From contig RPFO01000213.1 in the NCBI GenBank assembly GCA_009746045.1, positions 12,162,563 to 12,226,562 on the forward strand: a stretch of DNA of 64,000 nucleotides, written 5' to 3'. The stretch's first letter is position 1, and every line of letters starts with the position of its first letter. The translations under genes and the position numbers were made by a program. Under the pieces are notes generated by a model. It had not been told where the DNA came from and did no database searches. It saw only the letters and a program-made list of their open reading frames with translations. This document shows, piece after piece, positions 23,001 through 32,814 of the stretch. This DNA comes from Mesostigma viride (taxonomy: Eukaryota; Streptophyta; Mesostigmatophyceae; Mesostigmatales; Mesostigmataceae).

Positions 23001-23185
23001 CTCAGCAGGTTATGTACGCCATAAGACCAACTACATCTGTTTTGTCCGCTCTCTTGATTTTATGCTTGCAGATTCCTAAAGACAAACGGTGTGTCTATGT
23101 CAAGGTTGTGGGCAGCCTCGATCCAAACGAGGGCGTTTGCCTGGTGCCCGCCCCACCACCTGTATACCCACCACCAGTAAAGTGA
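17036..23185 (+). CDS. Ten-exon gene for a predicted secreted protein (about 399 aa), family unknown
   Basis: Proposed exons: 17036-17178, 18193-18486, 18590-18667, 19385-19448, 19709-19738, 20319-20432, 20988-21088, 21137-21284, 22292-22405 and 23072-23185. They total 1200 nt and join in one frame to a TGA. The first exon encodes a signal peptide (MKAPPLLQLAAVAVIAALFT, likely cleavage after ASA at about residue 27). Exon 2 holds a Trp/Cys-containing segment (ILWAPNW, EFCPAC, NPNGCYF). Later exons include YANDIRLWRPSSNSF, QTVWTYTQAIQG and GGRTCIRVPITQASF. The last exon gives RCVYVKVVG, then a Pro-rich end (APPPVYPPPVK). The best splice sites are GTAAGC after exon 2, GTAAGG after exon 4, GTGAGA after exon 8 and TTGCAG before the last exon. 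Exons 1, 3, 5 and 7 have weaker donors; exon 6 uses a GC donor. A cell-wall or secreted role is inferred from signal peptide, Cys content and Pro-rich tail. I could not assign it to pherophorins or any other family. Confidence 0.65.
17320..17557. repeat. (CGCCCT)n hexamer array, (TC)n and poly-C in intron 1
   Basis: CCCGCC-type repeats are followed by about nineteen CGCCCT units (17397-17512), then a TC dinucleotide run and a C run to 17557. Frames in it (Pro/Arg/Leu-Ala dipeptide repeats) are not taken as genes. Confidence 0.9.
18706..18830. repeat. (CA)n-rich microsatellite in intron 3
   Basis: Imperfect CA and CACACG repeats within the proposed third intron. Confidence 0.85.
18942..19212. 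repeat. Homopyrimidine CCCCTCCCCT tract in intron 3
   Basis: About 270 bp of almost only C and T on the plus strand, built from CCCCTCCCCT units, close upstream of exon 4. Such mirror-like polypyrimidine DNA can form triplex (H-DNA) structures. Confidence 0.9.
20046..20170 (-). mobile_element. Intronic LINE-2 3'-end fragment
   Basis: A (TTAAA)n tail at 20055-20098 is followed by ATGACTCCGTGGGGAGATTGCGTAGCACATATTCC, the minus-strand LINE-2 3' end; a GGATGGATG follows. It lies between proposed exons 5 and 6 of the host gene. Confidence 0.75.
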
Positions 23186-23527
23186 AGAGTTTGGGCGTGA
23201 TCTTCGGACAGGTTCTTACAAGCCAAGATCATAGGTACTATCTTACTCCGGCATTTAGCTAAATTGGTTCTACATGTTCCTTGATTGGGAGTATATGGAA
23301 CAAAGATTCACTTACTGCATCTTAGGTGAGTGGGGTTGGTCATAACTCTATTTTTTGTTATCTAACGAAAAATCGAGTTGTATATGCACGAGGTCCTAGC
23401 ACCCACTTCTCTTTTAATTAATAAAATTCCCATTCCATGGAATCCATGCAAAACCGATTCTTCGTTCAAAGAAGAGCACATACAAAAGGCCACATATCGG
23501 CTGCCGATGCTCATGGGAACACTTCAT
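23186..23527. other. 3' flank of the secreted-protein gene
   Basis: About 340 bp between the stop codon and the nested transposon complex. It presumably includes the 3' UTR. No clear TGTAA polyadenylation signal was located near the stop. Confidence 0.4.
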
Positions 23528-23538
23528 GTTTGTCAAAT

Positions 23539-23649
23539 TAAATTAAATTAAATTAAATTATAATTAACATGACTCCGTTGAGAGATCATGTAGCACATAT
23601 TCCCGTGGATGGATGGAGGGGGGGACAAAGCCGCGAAACCGAACTAATC
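23539..23649 (-). mobile_element. LINE-2 copy, 3' part (left of Ty3)
   Basis: (TTAAA)n tail, then the 3' UTR with GACTCCGTTGAGAGATCATG and a GGATGGATGG run, up to the Ty3 insertion. It continues at 46983. The joined UTR matches the uninterrupted copy at 7545-7693. Confidence 0.85.
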
Positions 23650-24220
23650 TGTTACGTCGCGTAACAATTCGTTGTAGTTACGGACGTAAATTAGGTCCTT
23701 GGCCTCGGTTGTTCCTAGGTTACGTGCAGTTCTAGTTTGGACATGATTGTCCCCGTAACAGTACTGTGGTATAGTGGGTGCCTTTGGGCGCCGCGCCGCG
23801 TACTATATTAGTGGTCCTTATCCTTTTGTAGAATGTAGTGGACAGGCGTGCATCTGTGCACCTGCTTGTGTTTCTGTGTTTCTGCAGGCGAGGGCCAGGT
23901 CGGCCCGAGCCTGTTGGACCGTTGGTGACCATTTATGCACGTTCCACTCCTTGTGGGGTCACCCGGCGTGTGTTAAATGAATTAACACATGTTAGCTTGG
24001 GTCACGGCAGTTTAGTTGTGTTTCCTTCCTCTTTTCCTGGAGTAAACGGGTTTGATTAAATGGCCTATGGCGTATTACAGTAGTACATATGTAAATGCAT
24101 TGAGATCTGGTTCGTCTCGGTCGTCTTTCGCTAGGGGTGTATATAGAGGCAGCCTCACTAGTTTAGGTAGTATCAGGACAGGTAGAGGTAGAGGTGGTGG
24201 CCGAGGCTTGCGGCGTAACA
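23650..24220 (+). mobile_element. Ty3/gypsy 5' LTR (571 bp)
   Basis: Begins TGTTACGTCGCGTAACA and ends GCGGCGTAACA (TG...CA). The TAATC target copy precedes it (23645-23649). It is nearly identical to the 3' LTR, with one substitution and a 3-nt difference noted by eye. A primer-binding-type TGGACTCGGAGG begins at 24222. Confidence 0.9.
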
Positions 24221-24749
24221 ATGGACTCGGAGGTAGTTTAGATAGAGAGCGAGACGACGATCCTTTGCAACATACGTCATTGAATCAACCCTTCCGCGGC
24301 TGGGAAAAAGAAGACGACACCTACTTGACAGGTAATGGGCGGGTCGCCGTCAAGCTAGGAGGATAGTGCTGCCTGATTCAGGACACGCCCTGCCTAGACG
24401 TTAGACCTGCTCGAAGCGGAAAATCCTTTCGTATATAGCTCCTGTTCCTCGTCCTGTTTCCTTAGAAAGATGGTTTACTGCCGTAGACAGTTGCTGGTTT
24501 TGGTTTGACGATAGAGAGACGGCTAGCGTCTCGTAGATTACCCTTTTTCTGCATCGTGCCTGCTTCCGGTATTTAGACGACCCTTCGCCGGACGCAGAAT
24601 TCTTGAAACCGGATACTTACGACCACCTGGCGCTGGAAACATCGTCCCTACGTGCGTCGTCAATCTGGTTCGGTTTCAGACACCCGAGATAAGTCGCCTT
24701 CTCCTCGTTCTCCTCATTTGACTGCTCAAGACCTACCAGGTGCGTTACC
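24221..24749 (+). other. Ty3 leader region
   Basis: Lies between the 5' LTR and the first ORF. A short frame runs out of the LTR to 24366 (Arg/Gly-rich), but I do not regard it as established. The region is otherwise without recognised features. Confidence 0.4.
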
Positions 24750-24753
24750 ATGA

Positions 24754-25246
24754 GGCCGGGCCCACTTCAAATGTTCCGAAAAGTGTGACACTTTTGGTCG
24801 TTTTTTTGACTTTTTCGACGATCGTCACTCTGCAGAGTGATTCGTCGTGCGAAATCGTGCGAAATTGTGCGAAATTTGCTGAAATCGTGTGAAATTTGCT
24901 GAAATCGTGCGAATTTGTGCGAAATTTGCTGAAATTGTGCGAAATTTCATGTGAAAAATGTCGACGGTAAAAAATTTTGATGTGCACAACGTGTGTGAAT
25001 TCATGCGAAATTTTGTCAAACGTCACTCCCCAAAACGACCCTTGGTTGAAATCCATGCGAAATTGTGCGAAATCATGCAAAATTGTGCGAAATCGTGCGA
25101 AATCGTGCGAAAATGTGTGAAAATTTTGCGAAAATCACGCGAAAATCACGCGAACTCGTGCGAAATTTTATTTTTTTTTTGCGAAAAACGACCAAAAGTG
25201 TCACACACTTGGCTTGGACGGCGGAACATTTGAAGTGGGCCCGGCC
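24754..25246. mobile_element. 493-bp inverted-repeat DNA element A with GTGCGAAAT repeats
   Basis: Ends are inverted repeats starting GGCCGGGCCCACTTCAAATG, 25 bp perfect, then resuming imperfectly through GTGTGACACTTTTGGTCGTTTTT. The target duplication is ATGA (24750-24753 and 25247-25250). The interior is packed with GTGCGAAAT/TTGCTGAAAT direct repeats and has CACTCTGCAGAGTG near the left side. It encodes no transposase, so it is a non-autonomous (MITE-like) element. It shares its architecture with the element at 54518-55105. Confidence 0.8.
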
Positions 25247-25639
25247 ATGAGCCAACGGCGATCTTTTACTGCTCCTTCCCATTCTTCTAGCGATAATAGT
25301 CTAGCTAAATATTACGTAGTGATTACGCCTCAATGGTCCTCCATTTTCCTTTCTTGGTCCGACGCTAGGAAGATCGTTCAGAATCGTGTATATAACGTAA
25401 TTAGGTATAAGAAATTTATGTCCTTTGAAGAAGCTCAGCAGTTCCTTATAGATCATAGCCAAACAGATTTAGGCCTGCATGTACGCCCTATTCCTCATGG
25501 TCGCCCTCCAGTAGAAGCTCTAGTCTTTGCTACCCCTCCTTCTTCTCCCCCTAAACGGGCTGCATCTGCATCTGCTTCAGATACTCCTCTCACTTTGGAG
25601 TTTGGTTCCCTATCCATTACTGTTGTTAAAAAGGATTGA
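25247..25639 (+). CDS. Ty3 first ORF with RNase H1-N / viroplasmin-like domain
   Basis: A 130-residue frame starting at an ATG that lies in the target duplication of element A. Residues of about 22-70 contain YYVVITPQW, IFLSWSDARKIV and YKKFMSFEEAQQFL. This is the signature of the RNase H1 N-terminal RNA/DNA hybrid-binding domain, also called the caulimovirus viroplasmin domain. The remainder is Pro/Ala/Ser-rich. It sits 5' of gag in the Ty3 element. A role in hybrid binding during reverse transcription is inferred from the fold family only. Element A separates the frame from its leader but leaves its start codon. Confidence 0.65.
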   Translation: MSQRRSFTAPSHSSSDNSLAKYYVVITPQWSSIFLSWSDARKIVQNRVYNVIRYKKFMSFEEAQQFLIDHSQTDLGLHVRPIPHGRPPVEALVFATPPSSPPKRAASASASDTPLTLEFGSLSITVVKKD

Positions 25640-25730
25640 TTTTAATTTTGTTCCTGCTGCAGACCTTCAAGGTTTTTCCTTTTTCCTTTGTTGCTTTCTT
25701 CTAGATTCCTATTCCTTTACGTAATTAAAG

Positions 25731-27477
25731 ATGGATCCAGTGGGTGGAGATATGTCGCCTATACCTACCAATAATAATAATAATACTACTACTAATAACA
25801 CTAACAATAACAATACTCGTGGTAACCGACGGGACTCCTTGGAAACGGTACACCATCTCACCCTCAAGGTATTCTGCGTACCTCACCTCCTTCTCCTGTT
25901 GCTGGTGGTCGCCGTCGTCCCTCAATTACCCCACCTACCTATGAACAACGTATTTCCCAAGTCAGATTTAGTGAGGAACCTTCTTTCGTTGTGAACCAGG
26001 CCCCTGCCCCTTCTGCAACCTTGGCTCACCCCTCCAGCAGGTCCTCACACACTAACAATGCTCCTAGGCCTCCTTCCCACCCTGTGCCTTCAATGCCTGC
26101 TATTAACACGGGTCGTACCTCGGCCCCTGTCGGCCCTTCTGGGCGCCCTAGTGCAGTTCCCTTTTACCCACCTGCTTCCTGGTCCTACCCTGAGACGGCC
26201 TATGAGGCTGCCCAGGTTCCTACCCGTGTGGCTGATTTAGAAGTTAATAATGATTTCAGTACCATGCCCCTAGATGATAGGAATTATGATCATTTTGCCT
26301 ATTCCTCTCTTCGTGAGCAATATACTGTCCCCTTCTCCTATGGGCACCATCCGGAAACGGTGGCTCCCTCTAGACCCCTACCCAAGACTTTTCCTATCCC
26401 TTCCTTCTATCCCGCTTATGTAGCAGTGGAAGATAGTGGCCCTATGGGAAAAACTGATTCTTCTAATCCCCCTAAGCCTCCTGCTCTTCCCCTCTTTGCC
26501 AACCTTCCTAAGCTGGATGTCAAGTCTACCCCTCAACAGTTTTTCACCTTCATTATGTTGCTCACCCAGAACACAGAGTCCTGGCAGAACCACAATAGGT
26601 GGCGCCTCTCTGATGCTGTACTAGTTCCTCATTATCTTACTACCTGCATTACTCCTGAACTTGCTAACCTCATCCAGTGTGAGTCTCTTGCCTCTCATGC
26701 CTACCCAAACTCTGTAGCAGAATTGTTCAAGCGTTTAGAGAACCATTTAGTCCCTCCCGATGCAGATTGGCAGGATAGATTATCCTTTGGCACCTTGCAG
26801 CAGGGTACCAAGTCCTTCAAAGAATATATGAAAGAGTTTGATGCTCAGATGGTACGAATTAGGGATTTGTCGGGTGCAGAAGTACGTGCTCGCTTCCTTC
26901 AGGGCCTCAGTAGACCCTTATTGCGTGAAGTCAAGCGCCAGTTCTCTGCCTACCGTTTTACTGACCTGCCCCTCAAGCATGTGCGCCAGCATCTTTTACG
27001 AGTAGCAGATTTCTTCTCCACACCTTCTCTTCCTACCCGTTCCCGTATTAATAATATAGCCTTACCCCTGAGGAGGAGAACTCCTATGTAGAAGAATTAG
27101 ATATCTGTGTGACTGACCTTTCAGCTCTGGATGTCTCTCATATTACCTGCTATCATTGTAAGGAAGTAGGTCATCTTAAACGTGAGTGCCCCAAGTTCCT
27201 TTCGGGTGCTCCCCCTCATCCCGACGCTCGCCCTCCTCGTACCCCTCAGCGTGCTCCTATTCGTCCCACTTCAGGACGCATTCCTTCAGCTACCCCTAGT
27301 AGGCTGAATGCTGTGCAGACAGGATCCCCAGGGTTCCCCTATGATAATCAGGCTCCCGCACCCTCTTCAATCCCTCGTGACCCTCCAGCAGTGGCTTTTC
27401 CGCCAGGGTCTTCTTCGGGGTTCGTTCCTATGGATTTGGGGGGGAGGGGGAACAGTAGGCCTGTCAGCCGGGGGTAA
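25731..27477 (+). CDS. Ty3 Gag (capsid-like and CCHC nucleocapsid), frame broken twice
   Basis: Starts at an ATG at 25731 with an Asn/Thr-rich stretch, shifts frame at about 25835, then runs to 27091 in the frame that includes TPPTYEQRI, a Pro-rich linker and a capsid-like segment (LSFGTLQQGTKSFKEYMKEF). It shifts again at about 27065 into a frame ending at 27477. That frame carries the zinc knuckle CYHCKEVGHLKREC (CX2CX4HX4C) at about 27148-27190. The product would assemble virus-like particles. The breaks make this copy defective unless they are base-calling errors. Confidence 0.8.
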
Positions 27478-27991
27478 CCTGGACAGGTCCTTAGATAGTA
27501 CCCCAGATATTAATTTTTGCTTGCCTGTTTTTATAACCTCTGTAGGAGCTGAATCATCCCTACCACTACGTGTGCGTCCTCTTATGTTCTTGAATGGTGG
27601 CTTAACCGTCCCTCATACTGTTGTAGACCCCTTCCTGCATGCTGATGAACTCTTGAATGTCTCTGTGTTAGTGGATAGCGGTGCGGCTAGCTCCTTTGTG
27701 AGCGAGGCCCTAGTTAGGCGTTTAGGACTAGTCCCTACCCCTCACACAAAAACTGTCACTGTCCATTATGCTGACGGTCGCACCAGTCATTCCCCGGGTA
27801 CGGTGTCCCTTCCCCTGGTCATACAAGGACGTACGGTCAACCTGACGGCCACTATAGGCCCTATCACTACAGCTGATGTATTACTAGGATTAGATTGGCA
27901 TCAGGATAATAAAATCACTATTAATTATGATACTATGGTCATTTGGTTTCCAGATAGCTCTACTGGGTACCAGAACGTCATTATAGATTAG
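27478..27991 (+). CDS. Ty3 aspartic protease
   Basis: The frame is open from 27308, within the gag end. It carries the retropepsin active-site motif VLVDSGAASSFVS (about 27667) and the second hallmark ADVLLGLDWH (about 27875), in the spacing usual for Ty3/gypsy protease. Release of Gag-Pol products is its family role. A stop at 27991 separates it from RT in the present sequence. Confidence 0.85.
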
Positions 27992-28117
27992 AAAATTTAT
28001 CCTTGGTAGATATTACTCCTCCTACACCTGTTGATCCTCCTGTAGACCTATACCTGAAGTATTAATGTCCAATGACGAATTACGTTCTGAACTAAAGAAT
28101 ATGGATACCTATTATGT

Positions 28118-29188
28118 ATGTTCCTTCAGTTAGAAGTACAAGAGATACCTATCACTAATAATAGTGTGGATATAGATGTAAATACAGTGGATACAATAGG
28201 AGTGGGATTTACTGAAAATGAAATAGTAAGATACATGGCTGTGATAGATTCCTCAAAAGTATTTGAAGAAAAGACTCCTTCTTATCCTCCTCCTCGTTCT
28301 GTTTTACACCGTGTAGTTATCAAGGACGGTGCAGTTCCTACGCACTCTCCGATGTATAGAATGGGCCCTACAGAATTAAAGGAACTAAAACAGATTTTAG
28401 TATCACTATTAGAAGCAGGATTGATAGAGCCTAGTAACTCCCCCTACTCCGCTGGTGTCCTGTTAGTTCCTAAGCCAAATGGCAAGTTTCGCCTAGTTAC
28501 TGATTATAGGAAGTTAAACGATATTACTGTGAAGTCTAAATACCCTCTACCTCGTATTGATGATATATTTAATAAGGTTAAAGGTTCTACCTGTTTCACA
28601 GTACTAGATTGTGCGGATGGTTTTTGGCAACTACGTATAGCTCCTGAGGATTGCCACAAAACCGCCTTTGCTACCCCTTTTGGGCATTACCAGTTTAGAG
28701 TAGCGGCTATGGGACTCTGTAACTCTCCTGCCTCTTTCCAAATGTTAATGAATGAAGTGCTTAGACCTGTTATGGGAAATTCCCACCTTCCTCAAGTGTC
28801 CTCTGATTTAAAGGATCCTTCCTTCTCCTCTGTTTCTTTATCTGAGCATGACCGTTCTTGTGCTCAAGCTTACTTAGATGATATCCTTATTTATTCTCCT
28901 GATTTTGAAACGCACCTACGTGATTTAAAGAAAGTATTAGAAATCATGGCTGAAAATTCTTTATGGGCGCGCCGTGCTAAAGTTCGTTCGGGTAGGAGTG
29001 TCCCATTTTTAGGGCACGTTCTGTCAGATGCCGGGGTTGCTACCGACCCGGACAAGACTAAGTCAATTCAGGAATGGCCTACCCCTACCGACGTTAAAGG
29101 TGTACGTAGTTTTCTAGGAATTGCTTCTTACTATAGGCGTTTTATCCCGCGTTTCGCAACTATAGCAGCCCTATTAATCATCTATTAA
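28118..29188 (+). CDS. Ty3 reverse transcriptase
   Basis: Contains the Ty3-type RT series: SPYSAGVLLVPKPNGKFRLV and DYRKLND (about 28440-28525), FTVLDCADGFWQLRI (motif A, about 28594), FGHYQFRVAAMGLCNSPASF (about 28678) and the catalytic YLDDILIYS (about 28875). Then come FLGHVLSDAGV and GVRSFLGIASYYRRFI, the start of the connection. An extra segment of about 30 residues lies between LRPVM and the YLDD motif, longer than usual. The frame ends at 29188 by a shift just before the LLKKDIPF segment. Confidence 0.9.
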   Translation: MFLQLEVQEIPITNNSVDIDVNTVDTIGVGFTENEIVRYMAVIDSSKVFEEKTPSYPPPRSVLHRVVIKDGAVPTHSPMYRMGPTELKELKQILVSLLEAGLIEPSNSPYSAGVLLVPKPNGKFRLVTDYRKLNDITVKSKYPLPRIDDIFNKVKGSTCFTVLDCADGFWQLRIAPEDCHKTAFATPFGHYQFRVAAMGLCNSPASFQMLMNEVLRPVMGNSHLPQVSSDLKDPSFSSVSLSEHDRSCAQAYLDDILIYSPDFETHLRDLKKVLEIMAENSLWARRAKVRSGRSVPFLGHVLSDAGVATDPDKTKSIQEWPTPTDVKGVRSFLGIASYYRRFIPRFATIAALLIIY

Positions 29189-29948
29189 AGAAGGATATCC
29201 CCTTTGTTTGGAGTAGTGAATGTCAGTCGGCTTTTCAGTGTCTAAAATCCCTACTCCTCTCCCCTCCTGTACTCATCCTACCGGATACTACTAAACCCTT
29301 TGTTGTAGCACAGATGCTAGCAAGGTAGCTATAGGGGGCGTCCTTCTCCAGGATCAGGGTCAGGGCTTACAGCCAATCGAGTATATCTCTAGGACAATGC
29401 TTCCTGCGGAGCGTAACTATCCCGTCCACCAGCAAGAACTATTAGCTGTGGTGTATTGTTGCCACGCGTGGCAGCACTTTCTTAAAGGTGCTCAATTTGA
29501 TGTTTGTCTGAATGAACCCTGTGAGATTGATCCTTATAGATTAGTTATCCAGACAGATCACCGCCCTCTTACCCATCTTCTCTCACAACCCAACCTTACC
29601 CCTCGTCAAGCGCGCTGGATGGAGTTTTTAGCACAGTTCTCCCCTTTTAAACTTCAGTATGTTAAGGGTGTAGATAACATAGTACCAGATGCACTCTCTC
29701 GTCGTGCAGATTACTCCTTTTTCGAGGACCTTGATGTTCTCAATACTACTCTAGTTCCTACTACTATGGGTGTAACCCCGTATGGTGAACTACCTGATGA
29801 TGAATCCTATGCCTACCTCTTTCATACAGCTGTTCGCATGCCTGATCTCCTTTCTCACGTAGGACTCTCTCTCCCGTGTGAGGCCCTTCCTGTGGTCTCG
29901 GTGGGGGGGAGGGGAAAAATAAAATTTCTATACCGCTTAGCCATATAG
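29189..29948 (+). CDS. Ty3 RNase H and tether, frame broken
   Basis: RNase H motifs follow the RT in changing frames: DASKVAIGGVLL (about 29310-29350, one frame break inside), NYPVHQQELLAVVYC (from 29416), VIQTDHRPLTHLL (about 29547) and the terminal VPDALSRRA (about 29690). The remaining frame (29397-29948) is intact. The acidic residues of all four motifs are present. Confidence 0.8.
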
Positions 29949-29969
29949 CGACTAGGTCAGGAAAGTCTT

Positions 29970-31285
29970 ATGAACATAGTCCCTCTAGGACCTCCCCTTC
30001 TCTTTGGCAAGGCGGTAGGAGATCTCTTTAAACCTGTTCTGGATACCTCTGTAGCGATGCCTACCTCTGATCTCGAACGTCTTATTAGTAGATTTACGGC
30101 CACTGAGCCGGAAGCATTAGCTGCCATTGCTGCCCATCCCCAACAATTAGGCAAGCACCCTTGTAAATTTGTAGGTGGATTTTTATATGTGCAGATAGCA
30201 GATTCTCCCCCTCAATGGCGCCTGTATGTCCCTCCTATCTGTCGCTCCTCCTTGCTCTTTGAGTTGCATGACTTAGCTGCTCACCAGGGTGGTAAACGGG
30301 TACGGGACCTAGTAGCCCGCTCTTACTACTGGCCTTCCCTTTTAAAGGATGTAGATGAGTATGTTAGAACCTGTCAATCTTGCCAGGAGATGAAACCCAA
30401 CAATGTAGGACAGATAGCAGAGCCTAGGACCTTACCTGATCCCATCATGCCGTGGGACTCCATTATGATGGATTTTGTAGGACCTTTTAGGAAGAATGAT
30501 AGAGGTAACGCCCAGATCCTTGTTTTTGTAGATCGTTTTACTCGTATGTGTCATCTCGTGCCGTGTCCCTTAGAACTCACCGCACGCGATTGCGCACGCC
30601 TATACCTTAATAACGTATATAGATATCATGGTTTGAGTAGGCAGTTTATTAGTGATAAGGATAAGTTATTTACTTCTGATTTTTGGCAGCAGTTCTTCGC
30701 TGCTATCGGTACCAAGGTCACCTTCGGTACTGCCTACCACTCCTCCTCGTCTCATTTAGTAGAACGTTTGAATAGGGTAGTGGAAGAAGCTCTGCGTCAC
30801 TATGTGAATGGCTCTGGGAGTGATTGGGAGGATTACCTATGTTTGGTAGAGTTTTCCCTTAACAATTGCCCTCAGGCTGCGCATGGTTATACGCCCTTCT
30901 TCCTAGATACTGGTAGACAACCTCTTACCCCTACCTCTCTTTTAGCTAGTCCTTTAAGGGACAAGGATGATGTGTCCCGGGATACTGTAGAAGGTGTGCA
31001 CTGGGCGTTATTAGATAAGATGAAGAATGCACACGACAACGCTATTGCAGGGTACCATAGGGCGCAGGCCAAATACCTTGCTAGGTTGCGTGCCTCATTA
31101 GATAGAAGAGCACCTGAGATAGAAATAGGAGATTTAGTCTTAGTAGAAGGCCCCCGTGTTGGCCGCTTCGCTCATAAGTTCGAAGCTGAACTGAAAGTGA
31201 AACTTAGGCCCGCCTTCTTAGGACCTTTCCGTGTGTTGTCTAGAGTAGGTAATTTTCTGTATGAGATAGATATTCCTACCTCTTG
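29970..31285 (+). CDS. Ty3 integrase, N-terminal and core part
   Basis: Contains the zinc-binding HHCC region (LHDLAAHQGG ... VRTCQSCQE, about 30260-30390), the core aspartates in MMDFVGPF (about 30467) and FISDKDKLF (about 30650), and the core Glu in VERLNRVVEE (about 30762). The GPF/Y-type module LRPAFLGPFRVL follows (about 31206). The frame is cut at 31285 by the CACTA element and resumes in frame at 43337, leading to the chromodomain. Confidence 0.9.
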
Positions 31286-31435
31286 CACTATACTTTTCGT
31301 CCGAGGGTAGTAAAAATGATCCGAGGCGTAAATTACGAGGTGGTAATTTACGGCACAGACTACGTATACCGTTTGTATAAGAGTTCGGATCTTTCTCGTA
31401 AGCTACGAGTTAGATCCGAGGTAAGATCCGACGTC

Positions 31436-31615
31436 GTAATTTACGAGGTAGTAATTTACGAGGTAGTAATTTACGAGGTAGTAATTTACGAGGTAGTAAT
31501 TTACGAGGTAGTAATTTACGAGGTAGTAATGTACGAGGTAGTAATTTACGAGGTAGTAAGGTACGAGGTAGTAATTTGCGAGGTAGTAATTTACGAGTTG
31601 GTAATTTACGATCCC
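31436..31615. repeat. 15-bp subterminal array GTAATTTACGAGGTA
   Basis: About twelve head-to-tail 15-bp units with a few single-base variants, next to the left CACTA end. Matching motifs, less regularly spaced, occur near the right end (43130-43300). Confidence 0.9.
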
Positions 31616-31619
31616 GGTA

Positions 31620-32320
31620 CTCGGTCCCGTAGGTTACGACGTCGTATGCTTCTCGCGTACACTACCGGTACTACAATCATGTCGCTATGTCGTTCTGAAT
31701 TGCAGTACGCATGTCACTTATCAGAATTTCACTTTGATTTCACTTATCATTTCGGTCAACCTAACCCCTAACACCCATTTACCCGGGGGAAAAAAATGAA
31801 TGGCATTTGCAGCAAGGCTCATGCAAGACGAGTTTCTATTTCATAAAAAATTTCATTATTAAATGCAGGATTACATGTCATGCACAAAAATCCAACGCCT
31901 TCACAGAAAATAGCATATCAAGTCTTCTGACGACAATATCAAGTCAATATCAAATTCGTGGCTTCTCTTCGTGGCTTGAAATACTGTTTCCATGCGGTGC
32001 TTAGGACAGCTCCGGGGATGTCGGCACCGCACAGAAGCTCCATCCGGGAGCAAGTGCGCCGGGGGAAGATGTTGTACATCCAGAGCTCGATATGTGCGGG
32101 AAGCCGTCGTGTTGGAAACCGAGGTGTCTGCACATAATTCCGCGCGCAGGCAGCTTGTGCCTTTACGGGGGAAGACCTGCGACACAAAAACCGTGTCCGG
32201 ACAATGCAATACGGAGAAATGGCAACGGCAGATGGAGTCGGCTAAGGCCGCTTGTAAGGGAAGTGATTTTTAATGCACGAATAAATGTATAATGCATGCT
32301 ACATCGCCATCGCTTGGGCG
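31620..32320. other. CACTA interior, unassigned
   Basis: No gene recognised. Several short frames on both strands (for example 31901-32209, -) have no motif and no splice partners that I could find. Confidence 0.35.
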
Positions 32321-32329
32321 GTGAAAAGA

Positions 32330-32560
32330 CAAGGACCAACCACATGCCCCCACCTACCCTTCGTGCATCCCGCCCTTGACGAGGCACAACCATGTGCCCC
32401 CACCTACCCTTTGTGCGTCCCTCCCTTGACAAGAAACAAGCACGTGCACCTATCTAACCTTTGTGCATCCCTTCCTTGGCAAGGAACAAGCACACCCACC
32501 CACCTACTCCACATGCATCCCTCCCTTGACAAGGAACAAGCACGATCACCCAGCTACCCA
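32330..32560. repeat. 50-bp minisatellite, about four units
   Basis: Units marked by CCTTGACAAGGAACAAGCAC (or variants) at 32373, 32424, 32474 and 32524, each with CACCTACCC and GTGCATCCCTCC. Confidence 0.8.
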
Positions 32561-32814
32561 CTAGCACGGCAGCAAGGCAGACCTTACAATGGCAAGTGAT
32601 GTTTATCGGTGGAAACTGTTAGACAACTAGCAAACGAGCCAGCCGGTGAAGAGCAAGGCACGCATGCAAGGAATTTGTCGTTGCCTATGTCTACGCTTGT
32701 GTTTGTCACTGCAGTTGAAATCTGCATTTGCATCAGCAGGCCCGATCGAACCCCATGTCGCCACCCGCATTTCCACTTATACTTCACGGCCCCTTATTCT
32801 TCTCTTGTGCCTGC

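Noticed and set aside
17036..23185. Naming the ten-exon gene a pherophorin
   Set aside because: The signal peptide, Cys residues and Pro-rich end fit volvocine wall proteins, but I could not find the conserved pherophorin-domain motifs.
24052..24366. 105-codon frame from the Ty3 LTR into the leader
   Set aside because: It crosses the LTR end and is Arg/Gly-rich. The same start in the 3' LTR runs into host LINE sequence, so there is no sign of a conserved protein.
31436..31615. CRISPR-like array
   Set aside because: It is an uninterrupted 15-bp tandem repeat without unique spacers, in a eukaryotic transposon end.
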